29,903 bases of DNA from assembly GCF_000826545.1 (NCBI RefSeq), contig NZ_CDME01000006.1, positions 1-29,903 on the forward strand. The letters run 5' to 3'. The position numbers and the translations under genes were made by a program. The DNA comes from Kibdelosporangium sp. MJ126-NF4 (GTDB lineage: Bacteria > Actinomycetota > Actinomycetes > Mycobacteriales > Pseudonocardiaceae). A model generated the notes under the pieces. The model was not told the DNA's origin, ran no database searches, and saw nothing but the letters and a program-made list of their open reading frames with translations. Below, one piece after another: positions 24,178-29,903 of this stretch (position 1 is its first letter; each line of letters opens with the position of its first letter).

Positions 24178-25082
24178 CCACCACCGATCTCCAGCGCCCG
24201 GCGACCGCACCGGCGTTCCAGCAGATCTCCTCCGCCCGCAAGGCGAAGAACACGACAGCGACCGTCCTGGTCGGTGCCGCGTTCGTGGTCGCGGTCGCGC
24301 CGCTGGTCTGGCTGCTGTGGACGGTCATCGAAAAGGGCTTCAGCCATATCCTGAACGCGGACTGGTGGCAGAAGTCGATGTCCGGCCTGACCGGGCGGCA
24401 GTCGGGTGGCGGGTCGTACCACGCCATCTACGGCACCCTGATCCAGGGCCTGGTCTGCGCGATCGTCGCCGTGCCGATCGCCATCATGGTGGCGATCTTC
24501 CTGGTCGAGTACGGCCGCAACTCGAAGCTCGCCAAGTGGATCACGTTCACAGTGGACATCCTGTCCGGGGTGCCGTCCATCGTGGCGGCGCTGTTCATCT
24601 ACGCACTGTGGGTGACCACCTTCGGGCTGCCGCGCAGCGCGTTCGCCGTGTCACTGGCGTTGGTGCTGCTGATGATCCCGGTCGTCGTACGGACGACGGA
24701 GGAACTGCTCAAGATCGTCCCGGACGAGTTGCGGGAAGCGTCGTACGCGCTGGGCATCCCGAAGTGGAAGACGATCGTGAAGATCGTCGTGCCGACGGCG
24801 CTGTCCGGCATCATCACCGGCATCATGCTGGCAGTCGCCCGTGTCATGGGTGAGACCGCGCCCGTGCTGATCCTGGTCGGCTACGCCCAGTTCATCAACT
24901 ACGACCCGTTCACCGGGAACATGGCGTCGCTGCCGTTGTTCATGACCACGGAACGGTTGACCACCAACGAGATCGGCGAGGCCCGGGTGTGGGGCGCCGC
25001 GGTGACCCTGATCCTGATCATCACCCTGATCAACCTGCTCGCGACCTTGATCTCGCGGCTGACCGCAGTGAAGACGAAGTGA
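24174..25082 (+). CDS. pstA: Phosphate ABC transporter permease PstA
   Basis: A 302-residue permease that pairs with PstC. It has about six helices, the family segment [19 protein letters not shown], and the coupling loop [20 protein letters not shown]. The start is GTG 24174, inside the last codons of pstC. It ends seven bases before pstB. The preceding residues are polar, so the N-terminus is cytoplasmic. Confidence 0.96.
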   Translation: MTTTDLQRPATAPAFQQISSARKAKNTTATVLVGAAFVVAVAPLVWLLWTVIEKGFSHILNADWWQKSMSGLTGRQSGGGSYHAIYGTLIQGLVCAIVAVPIAIMVAIFLVEYGRNSKLAKWITFTVDILSGVPSIVAALFIYALWVTTFGLPRSAFAVSLALVLLMIPVVVRTTEELLKIVPDELREASYALGIPKWKTIVKIVVPTALSGIITGIMLAVARVMGETAPVLILVGYAQFINYDPFTGNMASLPLFMTTERLTTNEIGEARVWGAAVTLILIITLINLLATLISRLTAVKTK

Positions 25083-25089
25083 GGCGGCC

Positions 25090-25866
25090 ATGGCCAAGCG
25101 CATAGACGTCAAAGACCTGAACCTGTTCTACGGCAAGTTCCACGCCGTGAACAGCGTGACCCTGTCGGTGCCGCCGCGGAACGTGACCGCCTTCATCGGA
25201 CCGTCCGGTTGCGGCAAGTCGACGGTGCTGCGGTCGCTGAACCGGATGCACGAGGTGATCCCGGGAGCCCGCGCCGAAGGCGAGGTGTTGCTGGACGGCG
25301 AGGACATCTACGCGCAGGCGGTCGACCCGGTGTCGGTCCGCCGGACGATCGGCATGGTGTTCCAGCGCCCGAACCCGTTCCCCACGATGTCCATCCGGGA
25401 CAACGTGGTGGCGGGACTGAAGCTGGCAGGCACGCGGGACAAGAAGAAGCTCGACGAGGTGGCCGAGCGCGCACTGCGCGGCGCGAACCTCTGGGCGGAG
25501 GTGAAGGACCGCCTCGCCAAGCCCGGCGGCGGCCTGTCCGGTGGACAGCAGCAGCGACTCTGCATCGCACGGGCAATCGCGGTCCAGCCGGACGTGCTGC
25601 TGATGGACGAGCCCTGCTCGGCACTGGACCCGATCTCGACACTGGCGATCGAGGACCTGATCACCGAGCTGAAGAAGGACTACACGATCGTCATCGTCAC
25701 TCACAACATGCAGCAGGCAGCACGGGTGAGCGACCAGACGGCCTTCTTCAACCTGCTCGGCGTCGGCCAGCCGGGTCGCCTGATCGAGATAGACGACACC
25801 GAGAAAATCTTCTCCAACCCGAGCCAGAAGGCGACGGAGGACTACATCTCCGGCCGTTTCGGCTGA
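25090..25866 (+). CDS. pstB: Phosphate ABC transporter ATPase PstB (PhoT)
   Basis: A 258-residue ABC ATPase. Walker A is GPSGCGKS (37-44, K43), the signature LSGGQ is at 149-153, Walker B VLLMDE at 169-174 with E174 catalytic, and the H-loop histidine is H205. The [16 protein letters not shown] segment is typical of PstB. The start is ATG 25090. It is the last gene of the operon; no phoU follows, unlike in many bacteria, and a strong terminator closes the unit 19 bases later. From memory, Rv0820 (phoT) follows mshD in M. tuberculosis, so this gene is the end of the conserved block. Confidence 0.97.
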   Translation: MAKRIDVKDLNLFYGKFHAVNSVTLSVPPRNVTAFIGPSGCGKSTVLRSLNRMHEVIPGARAEGEVLLDGEDIYAQAVDPVSVRRTIGMVFQRPNPFPTMSIRDNVVAGLKLAGTRDKKKLDEVAERALRGANLWAEVKDRLAKPGGGLSGGQQQRLCIARAIAVQPDVLLMDEPCSALDPISTLAIEDLITELKKDYTIVIVTHNMQQAARVSDQTAFFNLLGVGQPGRLIEIDDTEKIFSNPSQKATEDYISGRFG

Positions 25867-25884
25867 GTTTCGCGGGAAACCATA

Positions 25885-25918
25885 CGGGCCGCCAGTGTTC
25901 GCACTGGCGGCCCGTTTT
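25885..25918 (+). terminator. Rho-independent terminator of pstSCAB
   Basis: A 13-bp perfect stem (25885-25897 with 25902-25914) with a ttcg tetraloop is followed by tttt. It lies 19 bases after pstB. Confidence 0.93.
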
Positions 25919-25991
25919 CCTACCGCGCATAGGTAGGTGCCGCGCACACATGGGTGCCGGGCACACGTGGGGTTCGTGCTCCCGTGAGCGT

Positions 25992-26442
25992 CTGGTGAGC
26001 GCAGCGAACCGGGCGTGAGCTGGGTGCGGACACGCTGGCGCGTGTCTGCCTTTGCGACATGGTGAGATGCAGGTTCGCGGCGTGAAGCGGATGGTGGGTT
26101 CGCTGGTGGCGAGTCGAACCTAGCGGCTCACCGTGTCGCAAAGGCGGACACGCGGTAATTCTCCCCACCCAACCAGGCTGGAAACTCCCAGCCAGGCTGG
26201 AACAGGCAGATCGGATGGTGTGTCGCCAACCCGCTTTCCGGCCTGGTTGGGAGGGCTTGCGTTCCAGCCAAGGGCTACCGCGTGTCCGCCCCACCGGCCC
26301 AGTGAGCCGCTAGGTTCGACTCGCCACCAGCCGCCCCACCCGGCGATCTGCGCCGCGAACCTGCATCTCACCGTGCCGGAGCGGCAGACACGCGCATACC
26401 TTGTCCGCTACCACTTCACGCCCGGTTCGCTGCGCTCACCAG
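25992..26442. repeat. Large nested palindromic repeat, about 450 bp
   Basis: Three nested arm pairs are visible: 25992-26018 with 26416-26442 (27 of 27), 26038-26082 with 26351-26395 (ends exact, middle diverged), and 26102-26131 with 26302-26331 (30 of 30). The motif cgcgtgtctgcc...gtgag occurs four times in alternating orientation (about 26038, 26128, 26280, 26366). Weak open frames inside both strands are mirror images of each other and are not genes. It resembles a MITE- or REP-like element; no transposase is present. Confidence 0.88.
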
Positions 26443-26455
26443 CCGCTCACGGCAG

Positions 26456-26483
26456 CACGTGATCACGTGACTCACGTGATCAC
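26456..26483. repeat. Paired cacgtgatcac palindromes
   Basis: A perfect 14-base palindrome CACGTGATCACGTG (26456-26469) is followed, after three bases, by CACGTGATCAC (26473-26483). It lies just beyond the large palindrome and at the edge of the MFS remnant, so it may be a scar rather than an operator. Confidence 0.6.
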
Positions 26484-27007
26484 CAGGGTGATCGGGGTTG
26501 TGATCGCGTCGGTGGTCATGGGCTGGCGAAGTGGGCAGTTCGTACGCCCGGTTGGCGGTACCTTTCGCCGCACTCGGGCTGGAGCTGGCCATGGTGATGA
26601 ACGCGGCGATTCACGCCGTGCTGAGCACCGCGGCCGAGTCCGACGCCGGGGCGGTGTCCGGTGTGCAGCAGGCCGCCAACCAGATCGGCGGACTGCTCGG
26701 CACGTCCGTGCTCGGCGCGGTGCTCGCGTCCACAGCGACCGGACGGTTCGCGGACGCCACCGGTGTCGCAGAACTGGACGCGGCGACCGCAAGGGCTGTG
26801 TCACAAGGGATCGCTCCCATTCCGCCCGGCGCCGACGCGCAGGCCGCCGCCGCTGTCACGCGCGCGGCCAACGAGGCCTTCCTGTCCGGAATCCACACTC
26901 TCATGTGGATCTGTGCCGGACTGGCCCTCGCGAGTTGTGTGTTCGCAACGAAGATCCATCCGCTTGGCAGAGTGCCAACTACGCCGAATGCCGGTAGTGA
27001 GGAATGA
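26476..27007 (+). pseudogene. Truncated, frameshifted MFS efflux transporter (DHA2/EmrB-like)
   Basis: The frame beginning at GTG 26531 encodes 158 residues resembling only the last third of a 14-helix DHA2 drug transporter: VPFAALGLELAMVMNAAIHA, then SGVQQAANQIGGLLGTSVLG and a final helix LMWICAGLALASCVFATKI. The upstream residue stretch VIGVVIASVVMGW, in a different frame (about 26488-26526), looks like the preceding membrane helix, implying a frameshift near 26527. The rest of the gene is missing; the palindromic repeat at 25992-26442 occupies its place. It is probably not functional. A short expressed fragment cannot be excluded. Confidence 0.65.
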
Positions 27008-27197
27008 TCACTCATCCGAGGCATAATTGTGGTGTGGATCACGGCCGAGGGTGTGATTGGCTGGAATTGCCGCGTGCGGGGGTTACGGACTGCTTCCAGG
27101 TAAGGACCAAGTGGGTGGAACTGGGCGGTCAATAGGGACACGCTGGGTGGTCGGTTGATACCGTGCGGTCAGGTCCGGCGCTACCCGAGGGGTTCTC

Positions 27198-27611
27198 ATG
27201 TACGAGGATGAGAAGTCCACCATTCCCGCGGCGTGGAACGATCCTGCGCGCAACGCCATGGATCAGATGCTCGAGAACATGCGCAACTTCAAGGAGAGCG
27301 CGGCCTCAGGGCAGTTCTCGGTGAGCGATTCCGGCGGCGAGGACATGCTCCGGGTGATCCGGATGCTGCAGGACTGGCTCGGCACCGCTGACCAGGGCGG
27401 CACGCTGGACCAGCAGCCGCTGCTCGGCGGCAGCTACGGCGCCGCCGCGATGGCACCCTTCGTCCAGCAGGTCGCGTCCGACCAGCAGGGATTCCTGACC
27501 CAGCTCGCCCGGCTGCGCGACGTGCTCTCCGACGCGGAGAGTGGCGTCAAGCAGGCGATGGCCAACTATCGGCGCAACGAGCACGCGGTCGCGGGGACTT
27601 TCGGCAAATAA
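27198..27611 (+). CDS. PE-like/ESX small secreted protein candidate
   Basis: A 137-residue, mostly helical protein. It has no Sec signal. The C-terminal helix ends in Y124-RRN-E128, a YxxxD/E-type secretion signal of type VII (ESX) substrates, and its position directly before PPE-like and EspG genes matches a PE partner. It lacks a canonical PE or WxG motif, so it is a divergent member. The start is ATG 27198 with GAGGGG five bases upstream. A gap of 15 bases separates it from the PPE-like gene. The mid region around GGTLDQQPLLGGSYG looks like the turn between helices. Confidence 0.7.
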   Translation: MYEDEKSTIPAAWNDPARNAMDQMLENMRNFKESAASGQFSVSDSGGEDMLRVIRMLQDWLGTADQGGTLDQQPLLGGSYGAAAMAPFVQQVASDQQGFLTQLARLRDVLSDAESGVKQAMANYRRNEHAVAGTFGK

Positions 27612-27626
27612 CGAGAAGAGGCGGCC

Positions 27627-28628
27627 ATGCCGGACGAGTCCGACGGCGTCTACATCGACGACCTGGGCACGGTGGGTACCACCGGTCAGCCCGACCTGGG
27701 CGTGCCCGGCCTGCTCGCCAGGATCGCCGCGCGCGGGAGCGTCACGCCGCAGTCGGCCTCGACGTGCGCGGACGGAGACACCCGGCAGGCGCCGGTCCCC
27801 GAGGGCGTGCTGTACGACAACATCGACCACCCCACACTCAAGGCGATGGTCACCGAGAACGTCGACCCCGACCAGGTCGGCGTGATGGCCACCTGCTGGC
27901 AGCAGGCGGGCGCCAAGCTGAGCCAGTTCCACGACGACATGGCCACCGCGATCAGCAGCAGCCGTGACGGCTGGCAGGGCGCCGCGGGCGACGCGGCCAG
28001 GCAGTTCATGTCGGACGTGGGACAGTGGATCGGCGGCGCGGGCCGTGGCGCGGAACTGGCGGGCACCCAGGCCGCCAAACAGTCGGAAGCCTTGGCAGCG
28101 GCCAGGAACGCGATGCCCGAGCCGGTCGCGTTCGACGTGGACGCGGCCAACGCGGAACTGCGCTCGCTGACCGACCCGGTCCAGTGGATCTCCCGCTACG
28201 CCGAGCACATGCAGGCCTACAACGCCCAGCAGGCCGCGCAGCAACGCGCGGCCGAGGTGGTCTCCACCTACGACGCGGCACTGGCCGACTCGGCCACGAT
28301 GCCCGCGTTCGCGCCGCCACCGTCGATGGCGGGGACGGCCGCGCCGATGCCCAGAACGCCCCAGGACGGCACATCGCCCCAGTCGGCGTCAGCTGCTATA
28401 TCCGCACCTGCCACGCCGCCGGAGAGCGCGGTCAGGGACGATTCCGGCCCCCAAGCCGCGGCCGCGGTGCCGCTGGCCGGTGGTTTCGCCGTCGCGCCGC
28501 TGGCCGCCGCCGGTCCGAAGCCTGTCGACCACGCCGTGCCGGGCGCACTCGCGGCGCAGAACTACATGCTCGACGGCGACCGTGCGTTCGGGACAAGGCC
28601 GACCATGCCGCCGGTGATCGGCGGATGA
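27627..28628 (+). CDS. PPE-like type VII secretion protein
   Basis: A 333-residue protein with a helical N-terminal half and a low-complexity Ala/Pro C-terminal half. A polar leader of about 65 residues precedes the domain NIDHPTLKAMVTENVDPDQV; the WxG turn is GWQGAAGDAA with W116 and G118, as in PPE and WXG proteins. Helices 140-260 are Ala/Gln-rich and would form the hairpin that EspG binds in mycobacteria. The start is ATG 27627, preceded by AAGAGG. Its TGA overlaps the next gene as ATGA. No core ESX ATPase, membrane pore or mycosin is in the window, so export depends on genes elsewhere. Confidence 0.78.
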   Translation: MPDESDGVYIDDLGTVGTTGQPDLGVPGLLARIAARGSVTPQSASTCADGDTRQAPVPEGVLYDNIDHPTLKAMVTENVDPDQVGVMATCWQQAGAKLSQFHDDMATAISSSRDGWQGAAGDAARQFMSDVGQWIGGAGRGAELAGTQAAKQSEALAAARNAMPEPVAFDVDAANAELRSLTDPVQWISRYAEHMQAYNAQQAAQQRAAEVVSTYDAALADSATMPAFAPPPSMAGTAAPMPRTPQDGTSPQSASAAISAPATPPESAVRDDSGPQAAAAVPLAGGFAVAPLAAAGPKPVDHAVPGALAAQNYMLDGDRAFGTRPTMPPVIGG

Positions 28629-29377
28629 CCCAGTCGTTCACGTTGTCGCTCGCGGCGGTGGACATCCTCGCCGAGGCGCTCGGTGTGGACTGCAGGCGTT
28701 ATCCGTTCCAGCTGCCGGGCATCGGCGACTTCGTCGAGGACAGGGTGCGGATCGCCAAGGCGGTGTTCACGGACCTGTCCCGGCGAGGTCTCGTGCGCGG
28801 CGAGCAACTCGACCCGGCTGTCGCGGACGGCCTGCGACTGATGTCCCGCTACCGGGTGGCGATCGCGGTGATGGGCACACTGGACGACGAAAGCGGTTTG
28901 TACGCAAGGGTTTCCACCGACGGTGAGCGCGGACTGCTCGTCATCCAGGAAGGCCAGATGTTCCGGTTCGAGTTCGTCCGGCCGGAATCACTGGCACGAA
29001 CCGCGGTCAGCCTGCTGCCGAGACTGCGTCCTGGGCATGGTCAGTCGGTTACCGTGACGGCGAAGCCTGTTGCCACGGAGGAGAAACGTGAGGGTTTCGG
29101 ACGTGAGGTGCGCCCGGCTCGGACCGCGTCGCAGGCACAGTTGATCGCGGCGCAGGAGATGCTGCGCAAGGTCAGGACCGGAGCCGGGTATTTCGTTGTC
29201 TCCGCAGTGGACAGGAACGGCCGTGAGACGCGTGCGCCTGGCTTGAGCTGGCTGGACACCGAAGACGGGCGCTACATGGCGCAGGCACACCCCGACGATG
29301 GCGGCGGCACGTTCACTCCCGCCGACACCGTCCGTCTGGTGCAACAGCTGGAAGACCTGATGAGTTCGCTCGGGTGA
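28625..29377 (+). CDS. espG: ESX secretion-associated protein EspG
   Basis: A 250-residue cytosolic EspG-family chaperone that binds the tip of a PE-PPE pair and keeps it soluble for the type VII machine. Family features are the opening LSLAAVDILAEALG, the central GLYARVSTDGERGLLVIQEG, and a C-terminal GRYMAQAHPDDGGGTFTPAD segment. The start ATG 28625 overlaps the PPE-like stop by four bases, so the chaperone is made together with its client. Residues 150-170 are a charged linker without clear fold. A short 6-bp hairpin (tgttcg-ct-cgaaca, 29378-29391) follows the stop without a T run. Confidence 0.85.
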   Translation: MTQSFTLSLAAVDILAEALGVDCRRYPFQLPGIGDFVEDRVRIAKAVFTDLSRRGLVRGEQLDPAVADGLRLMSRYRVAIAVMGTLDDESGLYARVSTDGERGLLVIQEGQMFRFEFVRPESLARTAVSLLPRLRPGHGQSVTVTAKPVATEEKREGFGREVRPARTASQAQLIAAQEMLRKVRTGAGYFVVSAVDRNGRETRAPGLSWLDTEDGRYMAQAHPDDGGGTFTPADTVRLVQQLEDLMSSLG

Positions 29378-29428
29378 TGTTCGCTCGAACAATTGCTCTG
29401 GTGTTTGGTGGGTTTCACAAGCATGTCC

Positions 29429-29489
29429 CTCGCCGGGAGGCAGGCCGCCAGTCTTGACAAGCAGGTCCTCGCCGGGAGGCAGGCCGCCA
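29429..29489 (+). repeat. Two direct copies of a 22-bp repeat unit
   Basis: ctcgccgggaggcaggccgc plus two bases occurs at 29429-29450 and again at 29468-29489, 39 bases apart. A close relative is the right arm of the palindrome at 330-356. It belongs to the repeat family found at both ends of the window. No gene is supported in 29378-29648. Confidence 0.85.
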
Positions 29490-29601
29490 AAAGGGGAACA
29501 CAGGATCTCTAGCTGCTGGCTCATCGTTCTAGTGTTTTTGTGGGTCGGGTGGTGGCGGGCGTGTCCCCTTCCGTATGGCCTGCCAGAGGAAACCACAACG
29601 C

Positions 29602-29752
29602 GTCAAGAGGTCGGTAGGGCCTGCGCTGTGGGTTGCAATGCCGCGTAGTTAGGGGGTTGGTGGTGTTGTCGAGGTGGGTGGGTGGGTGAGGGTGTAGTGG
29701 CCTTTGGTGGTTTTGGTGAAGTGGCCCCATCGTGTCCATTCGGCGAGTTGGG
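29602..29752 (-). repeat. Right arm of the perfect 151-bp inverted repeat
   Basis: This is the exact reverse complement of 1-151. Inward of the arm, 29566-29601 is a degraded half-unit of the palindromic repeat at 436-570 (ccgtatggcctgcc...gaggaaaccac). Outward, the window continues for 151 more bases, which cannot be compared because the left partner lies outside. Confidence 0.95.
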
Positions 29753-29903
29753 TGAGGAGGTGTCGGGGTGGGATGCCGAGTTGTTGGGCGAGGTGTCTGC
29801 CGTTCCAGGCGTGGTTGGGTTGGGTGTTCATGAGTTGGATGACCTGTGCTCTGCGGGTGTTGGGTTGGGGTGTTCGGTCGCGGGGTGGGCGTGGTGGTGG
29901 GGG
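29649..29903 (-). CDS. Winged-helix-like ORF, 5' end beyond the window
   Basis: The frame is open from the window edge to a TAA at 29649-29651. An ATG at 29831 would give 60 residues, but in-frame sequence continues upstream with a plausible helix (RRAQVIQLMNTQPNHAWNGR), so the true start is probably outside. The helix-turn-helix-like NGRHLAQQLGIPPRHLLTQ and wing-like GHFTKTTKGHYTL suggest a DNA-binding C-terminal domain, ending in a Pro/Thr tail. The last 33 residues are duplicated exactly at 1-104. The strand around it is extremely G/T-rich, unlike the neighbouring genes, which fits acquired or mobile DNA. Family unknown. Confidence 0.5.
   Translation of the reverse strand, partial: PPPPRPPRDRTPQPNTRRAQVIQLMNTQPNHAWNGRHLAQQLGIPPRHLLTQLAEWTRWGHFTKTTKGHYTLTHPPTSTTPPTP

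Noticed and set aside
25920..26462. Opposed open frames (about 124 codons minus, 109 codons plus) in the post-pst region
   Set aside because: Both read through the same palindrome and give near mirror products (EPLGSTRHQ and NLHLT in both), which is the repeat being translated twice, not two genes.
28025..28624. Extension of the EspG frame upstream as a 450-residue protein
   Set aside because: The added part is an Arg/Gly-rich shadow of the PPE-like gene; ATG 28625 overlaps that gene's stop in the usual ATGA coupling.
1..29903. CRISPR arrays, tRNA, rRNA and prophage genes
   Set aside because: No regularly spaced direct repeats with unique spacers, no cloverleaf with conserved T-loop, no rRNA-like segment and no phage structural gene was recognised by reading; a tRNAscan or covariance search was not possible.

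Overview
The window is high-GC DNA from an actinomycete, most likely a member of the Pseudonocardiaceae (inference). The evidence is mycothiol synthase, an actinobacterial GlnR, an LmeA/DUF2993 protein, PE/PPE/EspG-type secretion genes, many GTG starts, and very long antisense ORFs caused by strong third-position GC bias. The gene order ygfZ, pabC, nitrobindin-like, sseC, cysA-type rhodanese, thiX-type thioredoxin, lmeA, glnR, mshD, pstB matches, from memory, the Mycobacterium tuberculosis block Rv0811c to Rv0820. The window therefore looks like a conserved actinobacterial chromosomal backbone carrying lineage-specific insertions: a Nur-like regulator, a chitinase, pxpBC, a peptidoglycan-binding protein, a DUF4395 gene, a lipoprotein, a giant SdrD-B repeat surface protein and the rest of the pst operon.

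Layout. 1-653: one arm of an inverted repeat whose other arm is at 29602-29752, with the tail of a winged-helix-like ORF and palindromic repeats. 654-2371 (-): two-component kinase and NarL-type regulator. 2435-3945 (-): ygfZ and a Nur-like Fur regulator, divergent from pabC (3979-4821, +). 4881-7142 (-): secreted GH18 chitinase with a DasR-type dre operator just upstream. 7255-9496 (-): a compact run of a 32-residue membrane protein, a nitrobindin-fold protein, pxpB and pxpC. 9598-10224 (-): exported protein with two peptidoglycan-binding domains. 10474-12099 (-): sulfur operon of a DUF4395 membrane protein, a CysA/SseA-type sulfurtransferase and an SseC-like DUF1416 protein. 12371-12967 (+): small lipoprotein. 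13028-18271 (-): 1747-residue repeat protein with a C-terminal LAKTG sorting signal. 18500-19854 (-): lmeA-like gene and membrane thioredoxin. 20153-21723 (+): glnR and mshD. 21936-25866 (+): pstSCAB behind a PHO box, closed by a strong terminator. 25992-26442: large nested palindromic repeat beside a decayed MFS transporter. 27198-29377 (+): PE-like, PPE-like and EspG genes. 29378-29903: repeats, then the second copy of the winged-helix-like ORF.

How it works together. The backbone joins nitrogen control (glnR), phosphate uptake (pst), thiol and sulfur metabolism (mshD, rhodanese, sseC, thioredoxin) and one-carbon/Fe-S maintenance (ygfZ, pabC). Several genes overlap by 1-4 bases (GTGA, ATGA, TGATG), which indicates translational coupling. 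The clearest regulatory calls are the dre site before the chitinase, the PHO box before pstS and three hairpin-plus-T terminators. No wholly unknown defence or biosynthetic system was found. The least explained items are the 450-bp nested palindrome, the duplicated winged-helix-like ORF at both ends, the structured leader of the peptidoglycan-binding gene, and the tiny leaderless membrane gene coupled to the nitrobindin gene.
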